A DNA stretch of 32,675 bases from Gammaproteobacteria bacterium (GTDB lineage Bacteria > Pseudomonadota > Gammaproteobacteria > UBA6429 > Thiohalophilaceae). Below, piece by piece: positions 15,510 to 23,779 of the stretch. The stretch spans positions 1 through 32,675 of the forward strand of contig JAGLTQ010000059.1 of NCBI GenBank assembly GCA_023135195.1. The letters are read 5' to 3'. Each line of letters begins with the position of its first letter. Within the stretch, counting starts at the first letter, position 1. Under the pieces are notes generated by a model, which was not told where the DNA came from, ran no database searches, and was given only the letters and a program-made list of their open reading frames with translations. A program made the translations under genes and the position numbers.

Positions 15510-17036
15510 TTAGCCATAGACCAAACCTGGTAACCAGGTAACGATTCCCGGTAAAAGAATACAAAGTATTAAGCCTACTGTTTGTAATCCCAGGAAGATC
15601 AATGCTGATCTGAATATCGTTGCCATGCTGATTTCTGGTGGACAAACTCCACGCAAGTAGAAAAGAGCATAACCAAAGGGCGGGCTGATAAATGACATCT
15701 GCATGTTCACTAAATAAAGTACACCAAACCATAAAACAACTTTATCTCCCGGAACTGGCGGTAAACCAAATAAACCATCAAAGGTTAATGATTTAATGAT
15801 GGGTACAAAGATAGGCACGGCGAGTAATAAAATACCTACCCAGTCCAGGAACATTCCCAGAACGACAAGAATAACCATCATTAAGAATAAAATGCCATAC
15901 GAAGACAACCCGGTACTAAGAATTGTTTCAGTAATGAAGTCCTGTCCACCTTGTAAGATATAAAAACCAACAAAGATTGATGCACCAAAAATAATCCACA
16001 AGACCATAGCGGAAGCTTTTGCGGTACTGGCTGAAGCATCTTGCAGACCTTTAAAAGTAAAACGTTTATGTAACATGGCGACAAGGATAGCGCCAAAGGA
16101 ACCTATTCCCGCTGCTTCGACCGGTGTAGCGATACCACCAAAAAGTAGACCTAAAACGGTAAAGACTAACAGTAAAGGTGCAATTAACTGGCGTAATAAG
16201 AGTAGTTTCTCGATTAAAGTGAGACGTTCTTCTTCCGGAATGGCCGGGCCTAATGATGGGTCTCTCCATGAGCGAAATAATATATAGGCAACGTACATAC
16301 TGGATAACATTATTCCTGGCACGATTGAGCCCAGATAAAGTTCACCAACAGATTGTTGTGCAACGACCGCATAAAGAATTGCAAGAATAGAAGGCGGAAT
16401 TAAGATACCCAATGTACCACCAGCCATAATCGAGCCTAATGCAATTTCATGATTGTAGCCACGCTTTAACATAGCAGGTAATGCGATGATTCCCATGGTA
16501 ACAATAGCGGCACCGATAACACCGACCATTGCTGCAAGAATGGTTGATGCCAGAATAGTTGCAGCAGCAAGACCACCATTGAGTCCGCCCATCCATTTGT
16601 AGACAACATCAAACATTTCTTCAATTAAGCCAGCACGCTCCAGCATTGAAGCCATGAATATAAACAAAGGTATGGCAGCCAGATCTGAGTTGGTCATCAT
16701 CGGGAAAATACGACTAGGAATGATGTTTAACATGGTCTGGTCACCGACCAGGTAAATGAAAACAACACCCAACCCACCTGTGACAAAGGCAAGCGGCAGT
16801 CCCATCATTAGTGCAACAAATAAGGTACCAAACATTAGCCAGGTTAAATCACTGATATGCACATCTTCCAGCATTCCGGCAGTACTGAACAGGAAGTTTT
16901 CCTCTTCATAAGGATCGTAAAATAGAATATTAATCAACTCGACAAGAACAACAAAGCTCAAGCTCGCTGTTGCGAGAATCATTAACCACGTCCAAAATTG
17001 ACTTGACGAGATTTTTGTATACTTAAAAGAATTCAT
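15510..17036 (-). CDS. dctM: TRAP transporter large permease subunit (DctM)
   Basis: 508 residues with many hydrophobic segments. This is the longer DctM type (about 500 rather than 430 residues) that pairs with large DctQ subunits. Family features include LAAIPLFIFMASMLERAGL, VGVIGAAIVTMGIIALPAML, GGTLGILIPPSI and the C-terminal MSFISPPFGYALFYLRG. It forms the sodium-driven channel with DctQ and receives ligand from DctP. The ATG follows the dctQ stop directly, with GAGGAG about 10 bases upstream inside the end of dctQ. Confidence 0.93.
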   Translation of the reverse strand: MNSFKYTKISSSQFWTWLMILATASLSFVVLVELINILFYDPYEEENFLFSTAGMLEDVHISDLTWLMFGTLFVALMMGLPLAFVTGGLGVVFIYLVGDQTMLNIIPSRIFPMMTNSDLAAIPLFIFMASMLERAGLIEEMFDVVYKWMGGLNGGLAAATILASTILAAMVGVIGAAIVTMGIIALPAMLKRGYNHEIALGSIMAGGTLGILIPPSILAILYAVVAQQSVGELYLGSIVPGIMLSSMYVAYILFRSWRDPSLGPAIPEEERLTLIEKLLLLRQLIAPLLLVFTVLGLLFGGIATPVEAAGIGSFGAILVAMLHKRFTFKGLQDASASTAKASAMVLWIIFGASIFVGFYILQGGQDFITETILSTGLSSYGILFLMMVILVVLGMFLDWVGILLLAVPIFVPIIKSLTFDGLFGLPPVPGDKVVLWFGVLYLVNMQMSFISPPFGYALFYLRGVCPPEISMATIFRSALIFLGLQTVGLILCILLPGIVTWLPGLVYG

Positions 17037-17735
17037 TTATTTTTTCTCCTCGCCCAAAAGACGGAACAACATAATATCTTTAATGAGTTTAGAGATGCCG
17101 GCGAGTGTGAGTAAAATCGCACCGGTGAACATCAGTAATTTAACCGGCCAGTACTGGATACCCCAGGTTTCCAGTGTGATTTCATTCATTCCATATGAAC
17201 TTACGAAGAACGTCCATGACGTCCCCATCAGTGCCAAAACAAAAATAAAGAAAAATACAGAGGTAAAAATATCCATACCGGCACGGCCACGTGGCGGTAA
17301 CTTCACATACAGAATATCAACGCGAACATGAGCACCATGCAACATCGCATAAGCGCCCGTCATAAGGTATTGCATGCCAAATAACAAGAAAGAGGCTTCA
17401 TGAACCCATATGGTTGGCATATTAAATATATAACGCATTACTACTTCATAAAAATAAAAGACCACGGCATTAACAGTCCATAAAGCAATAAAGATACCGG
17501 TGAAATCACTGACTTTATCAATAAATTTAGTGACGCGGTTGCCTTTTACATGAAGTGCAGGGTCTTCTTCAGCTAAAATGTCAAGCGCAAGCTCTTCATC
17601 TGGAGTAAGGATTGGTTCTTTTTCACTGGTTGCTTTGCGTTTAACCATATACATAAACACTAACGGCATAATCGTAAGCCAACCCCAGTATGCCCAGTGT
17701 GGCAGGACGAAACCGAAGCCTTGTAAATCATTCAT
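17037..17735 (-). CDS. dctQ: TRAP transporter small permease subunit (DctQ)
   Basis: 232 residues, at the long end for DctQ. Membrane segments occur at about residues 14-30, 80-100, 120-140, 160-180 and 205-222. The short motif RVDILYVKLPPRGRAGMD matches the conserved DctQ loop. An acidic insert (LTPDEELALDILAEEDPAL) lies between the first two segments. It is joined end-to-start with dctM, so they are made as a pair. Confidence 0.9.
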   Translation of the reverse strand: MNDLQGFGFVLPHWAYWGWLTIMPLVFMYMVKRKATSEKEPILTPDEELALDILAEEDPALHVKGNRVTKFIDKVSDFTGIFIALWTVNAVVFYFYEVVMRYIFNMPTIWVHEASFLLFGMQYLMTGAYAMLHGAHVRVDILYVKLPPRGRAGMDIFTSVFFFIFVLALMGTSWTFFVSSYGMNEITLETWGIQYWPVKLLMFTGAILLTLAGISKLIKDIMLFRLLGEEKK

Positions 17736-17772
17736 ATTGCAATCTCCAACACGACTTAATATTTAGATGAGA

Positions 17773-17802
17773 GTTGAAGATGGCATCTTCGCCATCCTCA
17801 AC
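17773..17802 (-). other. Intra-operonic hairpin between dctP and dctQ
   Basis: GTTGAAGATGGC (17773-17784) and GCCATCCTCAAC (17791-17802) form a 12-bp stem with one mismatch (a G-U pair in the RNA is possible) and a 6-base loop. There is no T-tract in the direction of transcription. Such hairpins commonly protect the dctP message so that binding protein is made in excess over the permease. Confidence 0.65.
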
Positions 17803-17822
17803 TTCATTTTCAGGTGACAAAA

Positions 17823-18965
17823 TTATTTAAGTTTATAACCTTTGATATCTTCTTTGGTTACATAACCCATGATGTCATTTTGCATATAGTCAAGTTGCAG
17901 TTTGAAAACACGTTTCGCATCTACATTTTTGTTTGCCCATTTGAACCAGATAGGAATAGCCGCACGACGGAACTTAGCCACATCTTCTGTACTTAAACGA
18001 GAAACCTTACTGCCTGATTTTTTGAACTTCTCAAGGGCTTCAACATTACGCTTCTGAATAGCAGTGTAATGCTCAAGTGAGTAAGCTTTAACTTGCTCTT
18101 CAACCAGTGCTTGTAATTCAGGAGATAGACGATCCCATGCGCGTTGGTTTACTGTTAGATCCATCAAATCTACAGGTTGATAAATAGACATCATGCCTGG
18201 AGGTCCAAACAAAATATTTTTAGTTACCTGACCAAAACCAAGATCCCAGTTTACGGCAGGACCTACATAATCTGCCGCATCAATCGTGCCTTTTTCCAGC
18301 GCAGGGAAAATATCTGAGCCTGGTAAACTAACAGTACTGGCACCGAATGATTGGAACACTTCAGAAACCATGCCACCTGGTACTCGTAGTTTCAAACCTT
18401 TAAAATCAGCTAAGCTTTTAACGGGTTTTTTAGAGTGAATGATATTAGCGTCATGATGAATAGGGCCGACATACACAAGGCCTTGTTTCGCGTAAATTTC
18501 ACGTGCCATTTCCAACATACCTAAGCTGTAGAACATAGTGTCCCATTGTGCTGGTTGATCAGGGCCTGCTGGGTAAGATGATAAAAATACTGAAGCTGGA
18601 ATCTTACCTGCCCAGTACAAGGTAAATGGATTCATTCCTTGTAATACACCTGTTTTTACAGCTTCAAAAAGGGCATTGTTATCTGCTGCAACTGATTTTG
18701 CAGGGAAGGCTTTAACGATTAACTGGCCATTTGATTTTTCAGCAAAACCATCGCACCATTTTTTGAATAATGTATAACCTGTCGTACCCGCATCCCACGT
18801 AGTCTGGATTTTCCATTTATGAACTTTACCTTTTGCACTAGCAATCATCGGGGCACCTAATATCGCGGTACCACCAATTGCAGCAGCAGATTTTATGAAA
18901 CTACGACGGCTAGTAGTTTTGTCCACCTTGTCAGTTACAATAGTAGGTTTTTTATTATCTTTCAT
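17823..18965 (-). CDS. dctP: TRAP substrate-binding protein, Tat-exported (DctP/TakP-like)
   Basis: 380 residues from ATG 18965, chosen because GAGGAG lies 9-14 bases upstream; the frame extends 20 codons further without support. The N-terminus has a twin-arginine motif, SRRSFIKS, followed by a hydrophobic segment and SAKG cleavage region. The mature protein has GGMVSEVFQSFGASTVSLPG, then ALEKGTIDAADYVGP, like the TakP/lactate-binding branch of TRAP proteins that bind 2-oxo or 2-hydroxy acids. This suggests a small hydroxy- or oxo-carboxylate ligand, as inference only. The gene follows the DUF1537 kinase after 144 bases and precedes dctQM. Confidence 0.92.
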   Translation of the reverse strand: MKDNKKPTIVTDKVDKTTSRRSFIKSAAAIGGTAILGAPMIASAKGKVHKWKIQTTWDAGTTGYTLFKKWCDGFAEKSNGQLIVKAFPAKSVAADNNALFEAVKTGVLQGMNPFTLYWAGKIPASVFLSSYPAGPDQPAQWDTMFYSLGMLEMAREIYAKQGLVYVGPIHHDANIIHSKKPVKSLADFKGLKLRVPGGMVSEVFQSFGASTVSLPGSDIFPALEKGTIDAADYVGPAVNWDLGFGQVTKNILFGPPGMMSIYQPVDLMDLTVNQRAWDRLSPELQALVEEQVKAYSLEHYTAIQKRNVEALEKFKKSGSKVSRLSTEDVAKFRRAAIPIWFKWANKNVDAKRVFKLQLDYMQNDIMGYVTKEDIKGYKLK

Positions 18966-18995
18966 TTTTGACTCCTCTTTTGTTGTCGATATACA

Positions 18996-19053
18996 TCGAT
19001 CATCGATTAGGGGGTTACCCCCCATGTCGAGCTTATAATTATGAATTATTCAT
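18996..19053 (-). promoter_or_regulatory. Palindrome-rich leader of dctP
   Basis: The 144-bp gap between the kinase gene and dctP holds two ATCGAT sites, a G/C palindrome GGGGGT-T-ACCCCC (19010-19022) and ATGAAT-T-ATTCAT (19041-19053). The last could be an operator or part of an internal promoter, letting dctPQM be expressed apart from the upstream genes. No promoter consensus is convincing. Confidence 0.3.
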
Positions 19054-19109
19054 TATTAAGGTATGTTTATACTTATTTATTGTTAAGTTAGCAATCGTCT
19101 AGATAATAT

Positions 19110-20444
19110 TTAAGTTACAGGTTTCGTATTTTTTGATAGATATATATAAGCAGTAGCTAATGCATCTTCATCGCCAACGTTACCTGGAAAAATAACGACA
19201 GGCATATCAGGAAAACGGGGGTGATCAGCAGGACAACAGACCACCGAACAACCCGGTAATATTTGTCCAACAACACGTGAAGTGCGTAGTGATAAACCAC
19301 TACTCAAAACATCATTTGAAGTGATTCCTCCTTTACTAATGAGGTAACCCAGCGTTTCAGGTAAGTTGCGAACAACATCCATAAGAAATTCAGATACCTG
19401 TTCACCAAAGGCTAAACGCGTTTGCTGGTCTGAAAATACTTTTTCAACACGACTAGTGTAAATAACGGGGGTTAAATTTTTCGCATGTGCTTCTTCAGCA
19501 CGTTTCAATACATCTTTTAATAGTGAATCACGTTCAGTTGGAATACGCTGAACATCCACTTCCAGAGAAACGACATCATCTTGCTTGAGTAGTTGTTCCA
19601 GTTGTTGAGTTGTCTTTTTAACGTGTGATCCAACAATGATTGCACCGGCTTTACCATTACGGACATAGTTAGACATGGCCTCAGCTGCAACAGGTTGAGG
19701 AGGCAAATTGGCTAATGAGGTTAATAAACTGGCGCCGCTACGGAATAAGAAACGTTTACCTTGCCTGGTTGCTTCGGTTAATTGTAAAGAAAAATTATTT
19801 AGATCATCCTGAGTTTCACAATCCACTGCACAACAGACATTGTTTTTTAGATTTAATAAACGATCTTTGCTGTTGCCTCGTACATCGCTTAATAAAAATC
19901 GTTCAACTTGATCTGCCTTTATACGTCCAGATGTTTTTTCTTCAACATAATCAGGAAGGTAACTGTGCGAGTAACCGAATACAGAATCGTTTGCGAATTC
20001 AGTTTCGTGAACAGGTATTTCTTTTCCATCAACTACCAGATAGTGAATGCTGTCACGTGTAATACGTCCACCTTCAAAAAATGCAGGGACAAGAAAATGT
20101 GCATCAAAGGGACCAAGTTCTTCGGCAATGACATCGGTTTCAACAGGATAGTGTCCGCGTAATGTTGAATCAGAACGGCTAACCAGAATAGGGTTAATGA
20201 TATGTTCTTCCTGCTTTAGTTCATCAAGAATTTGATTGATGTTTTGACATACTTCATGAGTTATATCGGCAGCACGATTCGCATTCATACCGCGGGTATT
20301 TGTAAGAATAAAAAATAGCGGGGCAGGGTCAAGCATTGCTTCACGTAATGTCTCAACATCCCAACGGGTTAATAACAAACAGCTATGTACTGTTTGTGAG
20401 CCGGTTGGATCATCATCAAGAACAATAATTTTTGTATATTTCAT
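19110..20444 (-). CDS. Four-carbon acid sugar kinase family (DUF1537/OtnK-like)
   Basis: 444 residues. The two-domain DUF1537 architecture is clear: an N-terminal substrate domain with LDDDPTGSQTVHS and SRSDSTLRGHYPVETDV, and a C-terminal nucleotide-binding domain with GAIIVGSHVKKTTQQL and SKGGITSNDVLSSGL. Characterised relatives phosphorylate 3-oxo-tetronate, D-threonate or 3-oxo-isoapionate with ATP. The usual partners (OtnC aldolase/decarboxylase, OtnI isomerase, PdxA2 or a RuBisCO-like protein) are absent here. Instead the gene follows a phosphoketolase-like enzyme after a 99-bp gap containing a long hairpin, and precedes a TRAP transporter. The ribosome site is weak. The kinase family is secure; the substrate is not. 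Confidence 0.9.
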   Translation of the reverse strand: MKYTKIIVLDDDPTGSQTVHSCLLLTRWDVETLREAMLDPAPLFFILTNTRGMNANRAADITHEVCQNINQILDELKQEEHIINPILVSRSDSTLRGHYPVETDVIAEELGPFDAHFLVPAFFEGGRITRDSIHYLVVDGKEIPVHETEFANDSVFGYSHSYLPDYVEEKTSGRIKADQVERFLLSDVRGNSKDRLLNLKNNVCCAVDCETQDDLNNFSLQLTEATRQGKRFLFRSGASLLTSLANLPPQPVAAEAMSNYVRNGKAGAIIVGSHVKKTTQQLEQLLKQDDVVSLEVDVQRIPTERDSLLKDVLKRAEEAHAKNLTPVIYTSRVEKVFSDQQTRLAFGEQVSEFLMDVVRNLPETLGYLISKGGITSNDVLSSGLSLRTSRVVGQILPGCSVVCCPADHPRFPDMPVVIFPGNVGDEDALATAYIYLSKNTKPVT

Positions 20445-20467
20445 TGTTACTTATTTCTCAAAATAAA

Positions 20468-20537
20468 TATCGTGCAAAGGATTAATGAGTAACACCTAAA
20501 GTGTTAGTGGGGGGTGACAGGCCTCCTTTGCACGATA
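20468..20537 (-). promoter_or_regulatory. Long nested hairpin in the kinase leader
   Basis: TATCGTGCAAAGGA (20468-20481) and TCCTTTGCACGATA (20524-20537) are perfect 14-bp inverted repeats. The 42-base interior contains a second hairpin, TAACAC-CTAAA-GTGTTA (20490-20506), and a run of Gs. It begins 6 bases after the stop of the phosphoketolase-like gene and ends 23 bases before the kinase start. The following sequence is ATTTATTTT on the transcript, only weakly terminator-like. It could be an attenuator, a processing site or a structured RNA. Confidence 0.6.
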
Positions 20538-20543
20538 AAAAAG

Positions 20544-22763
20544 TTACTTGGTTAAATTTACTACACGATCAGCCATTGCATCAGGTGTAATACCGTTGAA
20601 CTCCATAACTTCAGTTGGCGAAGCAGTGGTTTCACCTCGTTTCCAACAGAAAGTGTCACGTTTGTTTGCGCGTGTACGTAACAATACGGGCTCTAATGGA
20701 GCACTTGGGCCACCACTCACTGCAAGTAGTACGTCAGCATCAAACAAAACATTAAAGTGATCATCATCCATAAACTTGTTATCAGGTTCTGATACCGTAT
20801 CCCAGGCAACATCAGTCGGACGATATAAACGACGAGGATTAACAACCGCTACAATACGTACGCGGTAACCTTGTGCTTCAAGTTTATCTTTCGCTTCAAA
20901 CACAGGCAGGAAGACCATGTCGCCTGTTACTGCAAAAACAACCGTGCCTTTATCACCTGCTTCACTTTCATAAATAGTTGCGGCACCTTCTTCGATGGCG
21001 TGCAGTGACTCTTCAACTGTCATGTAAACAGGCAGCGGACTTTTAGATGCAATAATCACCATGCCTTTATTGAACGAATTCGTTGCCCATTCATAAGCCA
21101 CCTGAATTGCATTCGCGTCACAAGGGAAAAGTGGGTAAACATTACCGTTACGCATCATGCCGGCGAAAAAGTTTTCAATTTCAGGACGTTGATGAGTCCA
21201 GCCATTTCGACCTTGTTCTAAAGCACCCGCAGTAAACATGGTAACGATAGAAGGTGTTTTACGACGTAACTCGGCCATAGCCTGAGTCACGGTTTGCACA
21301 ATCGGCCAGCCGTTAATAGCAAAACTCTCATACGATAACCATAAGGCACGTGAACCAAACAATGCCAGACCCGCAGCAAGACCGGCGCAGGCATCTTCAT
21401 TTAAGGGTTCATAAACCTGACCATCAGGTTCCTGGTTATAAAGTGGATCTACTGTGGGGTGACGAATTTTTAATGCATCATTGATGTTCTTCATCGCAGA
21501 GGCTTCGTTACCATCTGCATTAGTGACAATAAAACGTTTATCGGCTTGACCAACAGCCGCCACCAGGGCACCCATTGCAGTTGCAGGAACCGCCTTTTCT
21601 TCTTTATTGAATTCATTAATCGGTAACTTGCCTAATGGAGCAAGATCAAGAACATGTTCTGTTACTGATGTTTTAACAGCAGGTCCGCCGCCAGCACGAG
21701 AGAAGTTATCACGCACAATTTGCCATGCTTCAGGGTTTAACGCACGACGCTGCAGACCAGCAATAATATGCGGTTGATCTAAGGTATCCGTTGGATACAA
21801 GTTATGAGATTTAGAACCAACAGTATGTACACCCGCCCCTTTCATTTGTTTAATGATAAAAACGGTTAAGGTTCCACTCATGGCAGATTTAGCAGCTTTA
21901 TCAACACCCTCAAGAATTGCTTGTGTAAAAGCTAAACGTTTCTCATGTGAGAAATAAGTACTATCGATATAGTCGCCTTCCTGACCGGAGTCATCAAAGT
22001 CTTTAGCATCAATGAGAACAACTTCTTTAAAGCCGTGACCTTTCCAGTAATTCGTCATTTCTTCATTGGTCATACGTGAAACCATTGAATGATGTTCCTG
22101 GCTATAACCATTCCATACCAGGGTAGGCAGGAAGTTCGTTGTCTCTGGATAAGCGGTATTGAAATGCATCATCGACGAGAGGATATATGGTTCGCCCATA
22201 CCACCATCACCCATTGTGAACGGGAATAATTTTTCAGGGTGTAATAATGCACCGGCCATTGCAAAGTGTTGGCCCTGACCTAATGGACCAGCTGGGGATA
22301 AGAGGCCAGGTACTGCTCCTGACAAGTGACCAAGCAGGCCTTCACGCTCACGAAAACGTGTCTGCATATCGGAAACTGTTTTGATGCCCATTTCTTCAAG
22401 CGAGCTATCCAAAAACATCGCGCTATAGAAACCGGGTGCATGGTGCCCCACTTCGGTAACAATATTAGTATGGCCAAGCATAACTAATGCCGCATAAGCA
22501 TCCGCACTTGAGGCAAAACCACCCGGATGGCCTGAGCCTTTTGAACCACAAACTTGCAAAGTGAGATAACGTAATGCGTCTGCCATTAATTGTGATTGAT
22601 ATACAGCCTCAGGGTTTGCTGGGTCAGTGATAGCATTCTGGCCTTCAGTTATAACAGCCGTAGCGGCTTTTTCATTATATTCTGGCCATGCACTGCCATA
22701 ATGTTGGATACCTTCACAAAATGAAGGAGTGTTTTTTGTGTTTAATTCTTCTGCTGAGCTCAT
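20544..22763 (-). CDS. Phosphoketolase/transketolase-like TPP enzyme
   Basis: 739 residues from ATG 22763, chosen because AGGAG lies 10-14 bases upstream; a start 12 codons earlier has no ribosome site. The TPP motif GDG...N is present: GDGGMGEPYILSS, with the Asn of LVWNGY about 31 residues later. The N-terminal GSKGSGHPGGFASSADAYAA looks like transketolase. Other parts look like phosphoketolase: the middle LVWNGYSQEHH, then NGWTHQRPEIENF, DANAIQVAYEW and the C-terminal WKRGETTASPTEVMEFN (phosphoketolases have NGFSHQDP, PPDAN and KEEGTTTTPF). It is shorter than Xfp (about 790) and longer than transketolase (about 660). It probably cleaves a ketose- or oxo-acid phosphate into C2 units. First gene of an operon with a DUF1537 kinase and TRAP importer, divergent from iclR. 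Confidence 0.82.
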   Translation of the reverse strand: MSSAEELNTKNTPSFCEGIQHYGSAWPEYNEKAATAVITEGQNAITDPANPEAVYQSQLMADALRYLTLQVCGSKGSGHPGGFASSADAYAALVMLGHTNIVTEVGHHAPGFYSAMFLDSSLEEMGIKTVSDMQTRFREREGLLGHLSGAVPGLLSPAGPLGQGQHFAMAGALLHPEKLFPFTMGDGGMGEPYILSSMMHFNTAYPETTNFLPTLVWNGYSQEHHSMVSRMTNEEMTNYWKGHGFKEVVLIDAKDFDDSGQEGDYIDSTYFSHEKRLAFTQAILEGVDKAAKSAMSGTLTVFIIKQMKGAGVHTVGSKSHNLYPTDTLDQPHIIAGLQRRALNPEAWQIVRDNFSRAGGGPAVKTSVTEHVLDLAPLGKLPINEFNKEEKAVPATAMGALVAAVGQADKRFIVTNADGNEASAMKNINDALKIRHPTVDPLYNQEPDGQVYEPLNEDACAGLAAGLALFGSRALWLSYESFAINGWPIVQTVTQAMAELRRKTPSIVTMFTAGALEQGRNGWTHQRPEIENFFAGMMRNGNVYPLFPCDANAIQVAYEWATNSFNKGMVIIASKSPLPVYMTVEESLHAIEEGAATIYESEAGDKGTVVFAVTGDMVFLPVFEAKDKLEAQGYRVRIVAVVNPRRLYRPTDVAWDTVSEPDNKFMDDDHFNVLFDADVLLAVSGGPSAPLEPVLLRTRANKRDTFCWKRGETTASPTEVMEFNGITPDAMADRVVNLTK

Positions 22764-22860
22764 TGAGGTAATCTCCTGACAATACGATAGCAATCGCATT
22801 GAGTTAACGGTTTTATGTCATTGCTTACTGGACTGCAATAACCATAGAATAAAAAGTGAG

Positions 22861-22895
22861 TTTTCACAATGTGTAATCGCTTTCATAATGCGAAA
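22861..22895. promoter_or_regulatory. Double operator A for the IclR regulator
   Basis: Contains two half-palindromic sites 19 bp apart: TTTTCACAATGTGTAA (22861-22876) and CTTTCATAATGCGAAA (22880-22895). The general form is TTTCA-yAATGy-GAAA, an inverted repeat typical in size for IclR proteins. The whole 35 bp matches 22971-23005 at 29 positions. It lies about 100 bases upstream of the phosphoketolase-like gene, so it probably controls that operon. Confidence 0.65.
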
Positions 22896-22970
22896 TCCAA
22901 ATAAAGTGAACTCTAATTAAACGAGCTTGTATGGGGGTTAAGCTGGTATATCGATAGGATATGTCTTACT

Positions 22971-23005
22971 ATTTCACAGTAAGTAATCGTTTTCATAATG
23001 TGAAA
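22971..23005. promoter_or_regulatory. Double operator B, overlapping the iclR leader
   Basis: Second copy of the 35-bp double site: ATTTCACAGTAAGTAA (22971-22986) and TTTTCATAATGTGAAA (22990-23005), again 19 bp apart, and 110 bp from copy A. The second site ends one base before the ribosome site GAGG of iclR, so binding here would block iclR expression (autorepression). Confidence 0.65.
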
Positions 23006-23014
23006 GAGGCTAAA

Positions 23015-23776
23015 ATGAGTAAGACTTCTTCAATCCAGGTTATTGATCGAATGGCATTATTACTGAATATCATGGCGCAATATGATGAAGCGGTAAGTCT
23101 GAAAATTCTTTCTGCCGAAAGTGAATTACACCCATCTACGGCTTTCCGTATTCTTTCTTCATTAACCAAACATCAACTTGTTGAACGTGATGATGCCGGT
23201 TATTACCACTTAGGTATCAAATTACTTCATCTCGGAGCCCATGTTCGCCAACGTGTTGGTCTGCGTCAGCAGGCAAAACCTATTATGAGAAAACTTCGTG
23301 ATGAACTGGGTGAAACTATAAATCTGACAATAAGAGAGAATGACGAAGTTGTTTATGTTGAGCGTTCAATTAGCGGCCAGATGATGCGCGTTGAACAGGT
23401 TATTGGTAGTCGTGCCCCTCTTCATGTAACCGCTGTTGGAAAGCTTATGTTGGCAGAATCCGGCGAAGAAGGCTGTCGCAAATATGCAGAGCGAACGGGT
23501 TTACCGGCTTATACAAAAAATACTATTACGGAAATAGATACTTTAATTAGTAAAACCAGGCAGGCACACCGCAATGGTTTTGCTTATGATGATGAAGAAG
23601 CAGAAAAAGGTGTAGGCTGTATTGGTGTATTAATTTATAACAATACAGGTGAAATTGCGGGTGGCTTATCGCTTTCTGCACCGATTGAACGACGCAAAGA
23701 GGAATGGGTACCCATTGTTATAGAGGCTGGCAAACGCATATCAGAAAGCCTTGGCTACTTTGGTTATTACCAATAA
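23015..23776 (+). CDS. IclR-family transcriptional regulator
   Basis: 253 residues from ATG 23015, which has GAGG (23006-23009) at the right distance; the frame extends 18 codons upstream but only through the operator. The N-terminal winged helix-turn-helix includes VSLKILSAESELHPSTAFRI and YYHLGIKLLHLG. The C-terminal effector domain has GSRAPLHVTAVGKLML, EAEKGVGCIGVLIYN and GGLSLSAPIERR. It is divergent from the phosphoketolase-kinase-TRAP operon and flanked by a duplicated operator, so it very likely regulates that operon and itself. IclR proteins often sense small carboxylates, such as glyoxylate, pyruvate or aromatic acids. The stop codon lies inside the target duplication of a MITE-like element. 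Confidence 0.93.
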   Translation: MSKTSSIQVIDRMALLLNIMAQYDEAVSLKILSAESELHPSTAFRILSSLTKHQLVERDDAGYYHLGIKLLHLGAHVRQRVGLRQQAKPIMRKLRDELGETINLTIRENDEVVYVERSISGQMMRVEQVIGSRAPLHVTAVGKLMLAESGEEGCRKYAERTGLPAYTKNTITEIDTLISKTRQAHRNGFAYDDEEAEKGVGCIGVLIYNNTGEIAGGLSLSAPIERRKEEWVPIVIEAGKRISESLGYFGYYQ

Positions 23777-23779
23777 TTT

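Noticed and set aside
19715-20162. Plus-strand ORFs of 84 and 115 residues
   Set aside because: They are antisense to the DUF1537 kinase gene, whose motifs are clear on the minus strand.
20544-22763. Calling the TPP enzyme pyruvate dehydrogenase E1 or a normal transketolase
   Set aside because: NGWTHQRPE, PCDAN and the C-terminal TTASPTEV region match phosphoketolases better, and no E2/E3 genes are nearby. The transketolase-like GSGHPGG alone is not decisive.
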